Shown here one piece after another: positions 9,431 to 18,770 of a DNA stretch of 64,000 nucleotides. The DNA comes from Desulfovibrio cuneatus DSM 11391. Its GTDB lineage: Bacteria; Desulfobacterota; Desulfovibrionia; Desulfovibrionales; Desulfovibrionaceae. The notes under the pieces are model-generated. The model saw only the letters and a list, made by a program, of their open reading frames with translations. It did no database searches and was not told where the DNA came from. Location of the stretch: contig NZ_AUCY01000004.1 in the NCBI RefSeq assembly GCF_000430005.1, positions 1 through 64,000 of the forward strand, written 5' to 3'. How positions within the stretch are numbered: the first letter of the stretch is position 1; every line of letters begins with the position of its first letter. The translations under genes were made by a program, and so were the position numbers.

Positions 9431-10126
9431 ATGGAAAAACTTGGACTGATTGGTGGCATGGGGCCGGAATCCACACTCATATACTATAAACAACTCAACT
9501 ATGGTTTCCAGCAAGCAAACACGAACAACCATTTTCCAGCTTTTGTTCTTGAAAATGTTGATGTGCACCAAGTGCTTCAATTTTGCGCTGTTCAAGATTA
9601 TCCTGGGCTCTGTTCCTTTCTCCTGAATGCCATCCACAATGTGGCAAAAGCCGGAGCCACATTTGCTGCCCTGGCAGCCAATACCCCGCACATTGTTTAT
9701 GAGCAGCTTGTGCCACGTTCGCCCATTCCTCTTGTTAGCATTATTGAAACGACCTGTTCTGCCGTGCAAAAGAAACAAATGACAAAAGTAGGATTGCTGG
9801 GTACTTCATTTACCATGCAGCAAGATTTTTACAAAAAGCCATTTCACGCTGCAGGTATTTCCGTTGCCATTCCTTGTGCTGAAGATGCTGCCAAAATAAA
9901 TACCTATATCATGCAGGAACTTGAGCGTGGTATATTCCTGGAGACAACAAAACAAGAATTTTTACGTGTTATTCATAAAATGCAAGAAGATCAAGGTATT
10001 GAAGGAATTATTCTTGGATGTACGGAAATTCCATTGCTTTTGCCTGTAGCCGATGTCCCCTTGCCCGCCTTTGACACAATGCAAGAGCATATTGACGCTC
10101 TTGTACAGCGTATGCTCGGGCATTAA
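9431..10126 (+). CDS. aspartate/glutamate racemase family protein
   Basis: This 231-residue protein belongs to the Asp/Glu/hydantoin racemase superfamily, cofactor-independent enzymes that normally use two cysteines to invert an alpha-carbon. It has the N-terminal GGMGPEST at 8-15 and the C-terminal GCTE with C197. The first catalytic position, in the segment AANTPH (82-87), is alanine (A83) where classical aspartate racemases have cysteine and YgeA-type enzymes have threonine. The second nucleophile is therefore present but the first is not. The fold call is secure and the substrate and stereochemistry are open. The gene has GGAGA before the ATG and its own AT-rich upstream region. It is convergent with lptB, sharing a hairpin. 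Confidence 0.85.
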   Translation: MEKLGLIGGMGPESTLIYYKQLNYGFQQANTNNHFPAFVLENVDVHQVLQFCAVQDYPGLCSFLLNAIHNVAKAGATFAALAANTPHIVYEQLVPRSPIPLVSIIETTCSAVQKKQMTKVGLLGTSFTMQQDFYKKPFHAAGISVAIPCAEDAAKINTYIMQELERGIFLETTKQEFLRVIHKMQEDQGIEGIILGCTEIPLLLPVADVPLPAFDTMQEHIDALVQRMLGH

Positions 10127-10132
10127 TAAAAA

Positions 10133-10161
10133 ACCTTCCAAGGCTTTTGGCTTTGGAAGGT
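10133..10161 (-). terminator. terminator of the lpt/kds operon, shared hairpin with the racemase gene
   Basis: A 9-bp stem (ACCTTCCAA / TTGGAAGGT) is followed on the minus strand by six T residues, as expected downstream of lptB. It starts seven bases after the convergent racemase stop codon and may fold in that transcript as well. Confidence 0.8.
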
Positions 10162-10215
10162 GTCACTCTATCTGTGCGTATGCACTTTGCACTTGGTTGA
10201 TTCATGTAAAAGTAC

Positions 10216-10956
10216 TTACAGCGTAAAGCCTTCGCCCAAGTACACCCGGCGTGCTTTTGGGTCGTCCACCAGTTCTTGTGGCGAACCTTGCAGAATAACC
10301 TGGCCTTCAAACATCAGGTAGGCCCGGTCACAAATACGCAATGTCTCCCGCACGTTGTGGTCGGAAATCAGCACCCCAATCCCCTTATCACGCAATGCGC
10401 TGATAAGGGTTTGAATGTCATCCACAGCCAGGGGGTCAATGCCTGCAAAGGGTTCGTCCAGCAACACGAACTTGGGTTCACGCACCAGGGCCCGTGCAAT
10501 TTCCAGGCGGCGGCGTTCCCCGCCGGAAAGTGTTGCAGCGTAGGAATTGCTGATGTGCGTAATGCGAAATTCTTCCAACAGCTCCTGCGCCCTGGCTTTT
10601 TGTTGGGCTTTAGTCAGGTCTGTATATTCCAGTACAATGCGCAAGTTATCATATACTGTGAGCTTTTTAAAAATGGAGCTTTCTTGTGGCAAGTAGGAAA
10701 GCCCTTTACGGGCCCGTAGGTGTAACGGCCAAGTAGCCATGTTGACGTTATTCAGGAACACATCGCCAGACGTAGGCTTCACAATACCTGTTATCATGTA
10801 GAACGAGGTGGTTTTGCCAGCACCGTTGGGGCCAAGCAAGCCAACAATTTCCCCCTGGTGTACATCCAGGGAAACGCCCCGCACCACTTCGCGCTCTCCA
10901 TAACGTTTGCGCAGTTGGTTGGCCTGCAATACACTTGGCTGTTGTGCCCCCTGCAT
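10216..10956 (-). CDS. lptB: LPS export ABC transporter ATP-binding protein LptB
   Basis: This 246-residue cytoplasmic ATPase of the LptBFGC complex powers extraction of lipopolysaccharide from the inner membrane. The Walker A motif GPNGAGKTT is at 42-50, the signature LSGGERRR at 143-150 and Walker B LLDEP at 165-169. Length and the SDHNVRETL H-loop segment are typical of LptB. Its ATG overlaps the lptA stop by one base (TAATG). It is the last gene of an lptC-lptA-lptB run on the minus strand; lptF and lptG are not in the window. In the Desulfovibrio genomes I remember, rpoN often follows lptB. Here a terminator and a convergent racemase gene follow instead. Confidence 0.96.
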   Translation of the reverse strand: MQGAQQPSVLQANQLRKRYGEREVVRGVSLDVHQGEIVGLLGPNGAGKTTSFYMITGIVKPTSGDVFLNNVNMATWPLHLRARKGLSYLPQESSIFKKLTVYDNLRIVLEYTDLTKAQQKARAQELLEEFRITHISNSYAATLSGGERRRLEIARALVREPKFVLLDEPFAGIDPLAVDDIQTLISALRDKGIGVLISDHNVRETLRICDRAYLMFEGQVILQGSPQELVDDPKARRVYLGEGFTL

Positions 10957-11522
10957 TATTTCTTTCTCCCCGTGGGAACAAGAGATCCTTGTTCAGACTT
11001 GTCCGGGGTAACAAAATTTGCTTCCACGCCCCCCATCACTTCGCTTTTGTTGGCTGCCATGTGGTGCACAATTTTGGTGCCGCGCAAAACGTTGTCCTTT
11101 TCCCGCAGGTTGGGGGAACCTTCCATAACAAACGTGTCTGAATTTGTATGGTAGGTGGCTACTTCGCAGCGCCCTTCCTTGCCCTCACTTTTCATAACCA
11201 CATTATTCCGGGCTACAATACGGTCAATCTCCCCTGCGTTCATGTTTTGAATCGTGCCGACTTCCTCTTCACTTTCACTTTTTATCTTGTCTGAAGGCTT
11301 GAAGTATACGGTAAGCGTTTTGGACCACAATTCGAAGTCTGGACGCTTTACGTGAACATTGCCCGTGAACACGACGTTTTTCTGGTCCGCATCATAGGCC
11401 ATGTGATCGGCTTTGATGTCTGTGGGAACAGCTTTTGAAGGCGCAGCCCAGGCAGGTGCGCACAAAGAAGAAAAGAACAGGGCCGTTGCAAGTAAACGCG
11501 AGGTCATAAAAGGAGTGTGCAT
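10956..11522 (-). CDS. lptA: periplasmic LPS transport protein LptA
   Basis: This OstA/LptA-domain protein of about 188 residues has a signal peptide ending at CAPAWA. The mature beta-jellyroll follows, with the familiar openings DIKADHMAYDADQKNVVFTG and, later, IDRIVARNNVVM. LptA oligomers bridge the periplasm and pass LPS from LptC to LptD. Several in-frame ATGs exist (11594, 11522, 11507). The one at 11522 gives a compact signal peptide with a basic residue, 11507 is an equally reasonable alternative, and no ribosome binding site decides between them. It sits between lptC and lptB, overlapping lptB by one base. Confidence 0.9.
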   Translation of the reverse strand: MHTPFMTSRLLATALFFSSLCAPAWAAPSKAVPTDIKADHMAYDADQKNVVFTGNVHVKRPDFELWSKTLTVYFKPSDKIKSESEEEVGTIQNMNAGEIDRIVARNNVVMKSEGKEGRCEVATYHTNSDTFVMEGSPNLREKDNVLRGTKIVHHMAANKSEVMGGVEANFVTPDKSEQGSLVPTGRKK

Positions 11523-11621
11523 GGGGTTGTATCCGGGCAAGGTCATGGTTAGTGTGCCAAATGGTATATATTCATATACCCAAGTCACAAACACGCAGGC
11601 TTTAGGCCTGTACCAGTGGTA

Positions 11622-12638
11622 TTATTCAGTAGCTTTTGTAACTTTTTTGGCCGATTTAGTTACGCTTTTGGCACTTTTCTTCTGCCCTTTGGGCTGCGCT
11701 GTTTTTTTGGAGGCAGTCACTTTTTTGGGGCTAGGTGCTTTTTTTTGAGTAGGTGCTTTTTTTAGGACAGGTGCTTTGCTTGTTTTCGCTTTTGTATCAC
11801 CAGCGGGTTTGCTTTCCTGCACTGCTTTTGTGGCAGGTTCAGTTTGTGGCTTGCTGGCAGCTTCTTGCACAACAGGGGTTGCCCCCATTGTTTGAACGTC
11901 TTGCGCCGTATTGTCAACCTTTGCGTTGGGGGCAAGAGGATTTATTTCTTCGGGTGTGGCAGGTTTCACAGTGTCTATCGCTTCCGGTGCCGGGGGCACT
12001 TCTGGTGCAATAGGCTGTTCCGTTGCGGGCCCGCTAAGCACAGGCTTACCTTGCAGATGCACTATTACGTTACCCTGGGCTTCAATAATGCGTGTAGGCA
12101 TAAGCCACACAATCTTGTCGGCAGAGCCTTGCATGTCTTCGCCCACAAACCTGCTTGGTTCAGGAAAGCTCATGGTATGGGCTGTTCCATTATACACAAG
12201 AGTGGGCCCATAAATGGTGTTCTTTTCATATTGTGCGTCTACATCGCCCAAAAAGTGGATGGTTTGCGCAGCCTGGTCAATTTCCCCTTTCAGGGAATTG
12301 ATGAACAAGTGTTTATTGTCACTGCCCGAAAGGGCGTAGTCCAATTTGGGCTTTTCCACCACAATAACATTGTCTTCATGCCGAATATTTGCCCAATGGG
12401 CTTTCAGGCGCCACAGTTCAAGGCCGCCCTCCCCTTGCTTCATGTTTATGGATTCAAGGGCAAAGTTAATGGCAGATTGGGAGGAACTGGTGCTATTTGT
12501 ATTGGTGTCTTGAGGTTTTTGCGCTGTTTGTTCCATGGTTGGCTTTGTGGGAAAGAACAATAGCTTCCCTCCCATAAACCAAACGGCAGCCACCACAAGG
12601 CCCACACCTGCTCCCACCAGGGCAACGCGCTTTAGCAC
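11622..12638 (-). CDS. lptC: LptC-type LPS export protein with long lysine/alanine-rich C-terminal tail
   Basis: This 338-residue protein has one N-terminal transmembrane helix (about residues 5-25). An LptC/YrbK periplasmic beta-jellyroll occupies roughly 55-200. LptC anchors the LptBFG complex and hands LPS to LptA. Typical LptC proteins are about 190 residues long. Here the fold is followed by about 130 low-complexity residues, first Pro/Glu/Ala-rich, then strongly basic with repeated KAP and KK units resembling histone H1 tails. The tail would lie in the periplasm, where it could contact LPS phosphates or peptidoglycan, but that is inference. It overlaps the kdsC 3' end by seven bases, consistent with a kdsA-kdsC-lptC-lptA-lptB operon. 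Confidence 0.88.
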   Translation of the reverse strand: MLKRVALVGAGVGLVVAAVWFMGGKLLFFPTKPTMEQTAQKPQDTNTNSTSSSQSAINFALESINMKQGEGGLELWRLKAHWANIRHEDNVIVVEKPKLDYALSGSDNKHLFINSLKGEIDQAAQTIHFLGDVDAQYEKNTIYGPTLVYNGTAHTMSFPEPSRFVGEDMQGSADKIVWLMPTRIIEAQGNVIVHLQGKPVLSGPATEQPIAPEVPPAPEAIDTVKPATPEEINPLAPNAKVDNTAQDVQTMGATPVVQEAASKPQTEPATKAVQESKPAGDTKAKTSKAPVLKKAPTQKKAPSPKKVTASKKTAQPKGQKKSAKSVTKSAKKVTKATE

Positions 12639-13186
12639 GGGCAGCTCCAGGCTTGCAGCACAGCGTCATATTTTCCCTGGGCCATAAGTAACTGGCGCAC
12701 CACTTCGCGTACAGCACCCTGCCCGCCATGGGCCAGGGTTACATAATGGGCAATGGCTTTTACTTCCGGCTGGGCATTGGCTACAGCAAGGGGCAACCCC
12801 ACTTTGCTCATAACCGCCAGGTCCACCCAGTCGTCCCCCAGGTAGGCTATTTCTTCCCATTCCAGGTTATATTTACTGCGAATTGTTTCAAGGGACGCAC
12901 GTTTGTCCACATAACCAGCATAATAGTCGGTAATTTCCAGGTCGCGCATACGGCAGGCCACTGCTTTTGAATCAAGCCCGGTAATAACTGCCACAATAAT
13001 GCCTGCTTTTTGGGCAATGCGAATACCAAGGCCGTCCTGCACATCAAACCGCTTCATGGTTTGGGCTTGTAGGTCGTAATACAGGCCGCCATCCGTGAGC
13101 ACGCCGTCTACATCAAGCACCAAAAGCCGCACTTTAGCGGCTGCTTCCATGGGGGGGAATGCGTGGGGTACGAAAGATTCAGTCAT
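12632..13186 (-). CDS. kdsC: 3-deoxy-D-manno-octulosonate 8-phosphate phosphatase KdsC
   Basis: This 184-residue HAD-superfamily phosphatase removes phosphate from Kdo-8-P, the third step in making the Kdo sugar of the LPS core. The nucleophile motif DVDGVLTDG lies at 25-33, with D25 and D27. The acid/metal motif GDDWVD is at 117-122. The short, cap-less form is typical of KdsC tetramers. It abuts kdsA, the preceding enzyme of the pathway, without a gap and overlaps lptC, so co-translation is likely. Confidence 0.95.
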   Translation of the reverse strand: MTESFVPHAFPPMEAAAKVRLLVLDVDGVLTDGGLYYDLQAQTMKRFDVQDGLGIRIAQKAGIIVAVITGLDSKAVACRMRDLEITDYYAGYVDKRASLETIRSKYNLEWEEIAYLGDDWVDLAVMSKVGLPLAVANAQPEVKAIAHYVTLAHGGQGAVREVVRQLLMAQGKYDAVLQAWSCPC

Positions 13187-14020
13187 TTATTCTACCATCC
13201 ATATTGCGGAAAGCTGTTGCAAAAGGCGGGGTAAATCATCCAGGTGCAGGCTATTGGGGCCATCGCACAGGGCCTTGTCCGGGTTGGGGTGGCATTCAAG
13301 AAAAACCCCCTGCGCCCCGGCAGCGGCTGCGGCCTTGGCAATGGTGGCTACAAAACGTCTGTCCCCGCCGGAGCTTCCCCCCTGCCCGCCCGGCAATTGC
13401 ACGGAATGGGTTGCATCAATAATGGTTGGTGCGCCAAGGGCATTCATTACCGGGAAGGAGCGCATGTCTACCACAAGGTTGTTATACCCAAAGGAAGCAC
13501 CCCGTTCTGTAAGCAACACGCGGTGGTTGCCAGCCTGCACAAGCTTGTTATGCACGTTGGGCATATCCCAGGGGGCAAGAAATTGCCCTTTTTTCACGTT
13601 TACTACCCTGCCTGTTTTGGCGGCGGCCTCTAAAAGGGAGGTTTGGCGGCATAAAAAGGCGGGAATTTGTAAAATATCCACATGCTCTGCCACGGCGGCG
13701 GCTTCAGCGGGCTCATGAATGTCGGTAACAACGGGCAGGCCTGTTTCTTCCCTGATGCGGGCAAGCCAGGCAAGCCCTGTTTCCAGCCCCGGTCCACGGA
13801 AACTGCTGGCAGAAGTACGGTTTGCCTTGTCGTATGAAGCTTTAAATACGGCAAAAAGACCAGCCTGCTCTGCCGCAAGGCGTACCTTGTGGGCCACTTC
13901 AAGGGCAAGGTCAAAGCTTTCCAAAACGCATGGTCCGGCAAACACAAAGTGCCGTTCTTTCAGGGTATTATAAAGAAAATCTGGCGTGTACGGCATAATA
14001 CCAACAAGGGGTTTGCGCAT
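13187..14020 (-). CDS. kdsA: 2-dehydro-3-deoxyphosphooctonate aldolase (Kdo-8-P synthase) KdsA
   Basis: This 277-residue enzyme condenses phosphoenolpyruvate with arabinose 5-phosphate to give Kdo-8-P. Visible signatures are FAGPC near residue 28, the substrate loop [14 protein letters not shown] at 65-78 and VTDIHE. The metal/PEP-site region near the C-terminus contains [18 protein letters not shown]31 in AGPC and the cysteine-bearing C-terminal segment suggest a possible metal-dependent class, though that was not tested. It is the first gene of the kdsA-kdsC-lptCAB cluster, downstream of pyrG and separated from it by a hairpin. Confidence 0.95.
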   Translation of the reverse strand: MRKPLVGIMPYTPDFLYNTLKERHFVFAGPCVLESFDLALEVAHKVRLAAEQAGLFAVFKASYDKANRTSASSFRGPGLETGLAWLARIREETGLPVVTDIHEPAEAAAVAEHVDILQIPAFLCRQTSLLEAAAKTGRVVNVKKGQFLAPWDMPNVHNKLVQAGNHRVLLTERGASFGYNNLVVDMRSFPVMNALGAPTIIDATHSVQLPGGQGGSSGGDRRFVATIAKAAAAAGAQGVFLECHPNPDKALCDGPNSLHLDDLPRLLQQLSAIWMVE

Positions 14021-14102
14021 GGTTGCGTTTATGTAAGATTTCTAAGTAAGTACGCCAGCCATTGTTGGCAAGTGGCTACAAAAAACACGCATAACGTGCA
14101 AG

Positions 14103-14133
14103 AGAGCCGCCCCAAGGCTTTGGCAAGGGGCGG
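14103..14133 (-). terminator. hairpin between pyrG and kdsA
   Basis: A 9-bp GC-rich stem (AGCCGCCCC / GGGGCGGCT) lies 16 bases after the pyrG stop codon. Only a weak T-rich tract follows on the minus strand, so it may terminate only partly and allow read-through into kdsA. Confidence 0.5.
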
Positions 14134-14148
14134 CTATACAAACCATCA

Positions 14149-15858
<1,710 letters not shown>

Positions 15859-15908
15859 TTAAAGCAACAACAGAGGATAATACCTCATTTTTTTATGAAG
15901 GCAATTGG

Positions 15909-15938
15909 TTGACGGCAGCATGTAGGAAAGAGTAATAT
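15909..15938 (+). promoter_or_regulatory. candidate sigma-70 promoter for the purQ gene
   Basis: TTGACG (15909-15914) and TAATAT (15933-15938) are separated by 18 bases on the plus strand. They would give an untranslated leader of about 190 bases before the ATG at 16134. The whole gap 15799-16133 holds no gene. A further TTGACA occurs near 16095 but has no good -10 partner. Confidence 0.5.
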
Positions 15939-16133
15939 GTCTACCCTTCTACTGAAAAGCACCAGTTCCACGCTTGCCTTGCATGCAGGACAATGCCCTG
16001 CTGCCCTGCCATATTATTATATGGTGCGTGTGGTTTTCAGGCACAAAGCGCATGTTGCCCTCTGTTGCCTACAATGAACGTTTTCCTGCCTTTTGACAAT
16101 CTCAATTTCTGCTTTGAGCCTTGAGGAGAACAC

Positions 16134-16949
16134 ATGGCCCCTACTGTAAAAACCCTGGTTATTACCGGCTATGGCACCAACTGCGAACACGAATGTGCCC
16201 ATGCAGCCAAAGCTGCCGGGGCAGATGAAGCCGTTATTGCCCACTTTGCCGACCTTGTGGCAGGCCGTGTGCGCCTTGGTGACTTTCAGTTCCTTATTTT
16301 TCCCGGTGGATTTTTAGATGGCGACGACCTTGGCGCAGCCCAGGCCGCAGCCCAGCGCTGGCAGCACACCGTGACCGCTTCTGGTGCTTCCCTGCTGGAA
16401 GAACTTTCTGCCTTTGTAGCTTCCGGCGGATTGGTGCTTGGTATTTGCAACGGTTTTCAGCTTATGGTGAAGCTGGGGCTGCTGCCCGCCCTGGACCTGG
16501 CTTACTTTACCCGGCAGGTTTCCTTAACCCACAACGCTTCTGCCCGTTATGAAGATCGCTGGTGCCACCTGAAGGTAAACCAGCAATCCCCCTGCGTGTT
16601 CACCAAAGGGCTGGAATCGCTTTATGTGCCTGTGCGCCACGGGGAAGGCCGTCTGGTGCCCAATTCGCCGGAAACGCTGGAACGCCTGGTGAAAGAAAAC
16701 CTTGTTGTGGTGCAGTATGCCCACCCGGAAACGGGCGAGGTAACCATGGAATACCCGCTGAACCCCAACGGCTCCCCCCAGGGCATTGCAGGCCTGTGCG
16801 ACCCCACAGGGCGTGTATTTGGCCTTATGCCCCACCCAGAAGCCTTTAACCACCCCACCAACCATCCTTCCTGGACACGGGGCGACAAACCCACCCTTGG
16901 CCTTGTGGTGTTTGAAAACGCCATTCGTCATTTGCGCGGGCTGGCATAA
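16134..16949 (+). CDS. purQ: phosphoribosylformylglycinamidine synthase glutaminase subunit (PurQ-type)
   Basis: This 271-residue class I glutamine amidotransferase supplies ammonia for the conversion of FGAR to FGAM in purine synthesis. It has the family start VITGYGTNCEHE, the oxyanion strand IFPGGFLDGDDLGA, the nucleophile elbow GICNGFQ with C105, and the MPHPEAF catalytic His-Glu near residue 230. This extended form resembles the glutaminase domain of long PurL or PurQ variants. No purL or purS gene is beside it. A clear GAGGAG precedes the ATG. The gene is monocistronic, ending at a strong bidirectional terminator. Confidence 0.9.
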   Translation: MAPTVKTLVITGYGTNCEHECAHAAKAAGADEAVIAHFADLVAGRVRLGDFQFLIFPGGFLDGDDLGAAQAAAQRWQHTVTASGASLLEELSAFVASGGLVLGICNGFQLMVKLGLLPALDLAYFTRQVSLTHNASARYEDRWCHLKVNQQSPCVFTKGLESLYVPVRHGEGRLVPNSPETLERLVKENLVVVQYAHPETGEVTMEYPLNPNGSPQGIAGLCDPTGRVFGLMPHPEAFNHPTNHPSWTRGDKPTLGLVVFENAIRHLRGLA

Positions 16950-16975
16950 AAGAACAACAGCTTTTTCCATACATT

Positions 16976-17011
16976 CCACAAAAAAACGCCCTTTTGGGCG
17001 TTTTTTTGTGG
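16976..17011. terminator. bidirectional terminator between purQ and the symporter gene
   Basis: A perfect 16-bp stem with a TTTT loop has a GGGCG core flanked by A7/T7 runs on both sides. It can therefore terminate the convergent purQ (+) and symporter (-) transcripts. Confidence 0.92.
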
Positions 17012-17028
17012 AATAACTCAGCGTTCCC

Positions 17029-18465
17029 CTAAGCCTCTTCCACCAAAGCGTCTTCTTTCTTCCCCGCCAAGGCAAGCGTCAGACCAAAACCTGCCAGGGA
17101 GAATACCATACCTACAAAAAATGGTGGCATGGCGGCCCAGTCTGCACCAAAAATGGGGGAGACCAGGGCTGTTGGCTTGTAAGCCAGCAGGTACCAGCCA
17201 AGGCAGGAAGTGAATCCGCTAATGGCAGAAGCAAGCGCGGCAGGGCCATTTTGTACATTAAACCGCACCAGAGCAATGTAAGGCACCAGGGCTGTGGCCC
17301 CCACCATGCTCCAGCTTGTGGTACACAGCAAAGCGATGAATTGCCCTTCCAACTGGGCACAGGATGCGGAAATAACAACACACAGGGCAATGCCCATAAG
17401 CCAGCCTGCTTTGCCCATTTTCCCACCGCTCAAATCTTCCGAAAAGGCTGAGGCAGCAATGTGGAACAGGGCTGTTGCTGTGGAAATGGAGGCAGAAACA
17501 ATGGCCAGCACAAACAGGTGCAAGCCAAATTCCGGCAACAGCATGTGCACCAGCTTGGGCATTACGGCATCAGGCGAGGCTTGTTCCGGCAGAAAAAGGC
17601 GGGAAAGAGAAGCCGCAAAGTAGGTGCCACCCACCATAATGGTCAGTACTGCCATGGCAAGGGGGGCAGTGCGCCCGGCCTGCTGGGGTGAGCTAACGGC
17701 AAAGTGGCGCTGAATCATTTGTGGCTGTGCCCACACGGCAACAGAGGTAACAAACACCAGGGAAAGCACAAATAATCCTTGCCCCCCACCGGAAAGAGCT
17801 GCAAAACCGTTGGTTGCTTTGGCTGTGGGGGCTAGGGCAGCAAGGCTGCGTATGCCTTCCACCGGGCCACCCACCTTACTAATAACAGCGCCAATAAGCA
17901 GGGCCATACCCAAAAACATCACCACACCTTGCATAGCTTCTGTGTACAGCACCCCGCGAAAACCCCCAATGTACACACTTACGCCCACAAGCAGGGCAAG
18001 GCCCCAAATAATGGCCCACAAGGGAATGGGCAAGAGTTCCAGAAACAGCAACCCCGCGCCTTTGAGCACGGCGGAAGCATACACCCCAAGGAACACCAGG
18101 AAGACCAGGGCAAGAAAGTTTTTCAGGGCTGGAGAATTGTGCCCCAAGGCCAAAAGGGCTGTGGGGGTGCGCGCCCCAAGGCGTTTTTGCCACTGGCGGG
18201 TAGGCCAAGAGAAAAATTTATACACAACCCAGGTGCCCAGCACCACATTGCCAATGGCCACCAGCATTATTTGCAAGCCATAGGCGTGGGCAAGGCCCCC
18301 AAAGCCCACCAGGGCCACAGCGGAAATGTAGGTGGCAACATACGCAAACGCCTGCACAACAAAGCTTACTTTTCCTGAACGGGCTATGTCGTGCCCTTGC
18401 CCCTTGCGGGCAAGAAACACAAACAGGGCAATGTACGCCGTCCAAATGGCACTGTTCAAAAGCAT
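17029..18465 (-). CDS. sodium:solute symporter (SSS) family permease
   Basis: This polytopic inner-membrane protein of about 478 residues has roughly 13 hydrophobic segments. It carries SSS-family features such as the GGFRGVLYTEAMQGVVMFLG segment and the AQPQMIQR motif after a long loop. These carriers couple Na+ influx to uptake of proline, pantothenate, acetate, sugars or similar solutes; the substrate is not evident. The frame extends to 18513, but the ATG at 18465 is preferred. It has GGAG nine bases upstream and starts directly before the first membrane helix. The stop TAG abuts a short remnant of the dispersed repeat end (17010-17028) and then the shared terminator. Confidence 0.88.
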   Translation of the reverse strand: MLLNSAIWTAYIALFVFLARKGQGHDIARSGKVSFVVQAFAYVATYISAVALVGFGGLAHAYGLQIMLVAIGNVVLGTWVVYKFFSWPTRQWQKRLGARTPTALLALGHNSPALKNFLALVFLVFLGVYASAVLKGAGLLFLELLPIPLWAIIWGLALLVGVSVYIGGFRGVLYTEAMQGVVMFLGMALLIGAVISKVGGPVEGIRSLAALAPTAKATNGFAALSGGGQGLFVLSLVFVTSVAVWAQPQMIQRHFAVSSPQQAGRTAPLAMAVLTIMVGGTYFAASLSRLFLPEQASPDAVMPKLVHMLLPEFGLHLFVLAIVSASISTATALFHIAASAFSEDLSGGKMGKAGWLMGIALCVVISASCAQLEGQFIALLCTTSWSMVGATALVPYIALVRFNVQNGPAALASAISGFTSCLGWYLLAYKPTALVSPIFGADWAAMPPFFVGMVFSLAGFGLTLALAGKKEDALVEEA

Positions 18466-18551
18466 GCTGTTTTTCTCCTGCTTGGTTGCTGAGAGTTTGC
18501 CATAATTATGCAATACCCTCGTTTTTGTCGTGTGCTGGCGGGGGCTACCAC

Positions 18552-18582
18552 AAAAAAACCGCCAGCCCAGAGGCCGACGGTT
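18552..18582 (-). terminator. intrinsic terminator of the 28-residue ORF
   Basis: On the minus strand an 11-bp stem including G-T pairs (AACCGTCGGCC with GGGCTGGCGGTT) is followed by seven T residues. It lies 25 bases after the small ORF's stop codon and upstream of the symporter gene. Confidence 0.85.
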
Positions 18583-18607
18583 CCTGATTTTGCTTTACCT
18601 GTACGTT

Positions 18608-18694
18608 TTAGAATACAGCGCACTCCACCGCTTGGCCTCGTTCATTGAAGCTGCGGTAATAATTGCTGTTAGCGAACACAAAAGATGTATTCAT
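18608..18694 (-). CDS. unrecognised 28-residue small protein or leader peptide
   Basis: A minus-strand ORF encodes a 28-residue peptide that begins MNTSFVFANSNYY and ends GQAVECAVF. It has AGGAG (18701-18705) six bases before the ATG and a strong intrinsic terminator just after the stop. This is the arrangement of a real short gene rather than chance reading. It starts about 75 bases after the acyltransferase stop codon. The upstream stretch contains TTGACA on the minus strand, so it may have its own promoter or be the last cistron of the msbA-acyltransferase operon. It has one cysteine and no transmembrane segment. I do not recognise a family; it may be a cytoplasmic small protein or an attenuator-like leader for the downstream symporter. 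Confidence 0.55.
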   Translation of the reverse strand: MNTSFVFANSNYYRSFNERGQAVECAVF

Positions 18695-18770
18695 ACTGTA
18701 CTCCTGAAAAAAAACGTAACGTAAAAGGCTTTCTTGTGTCAATACACACAAGGTAAAAAACATCATTTTC

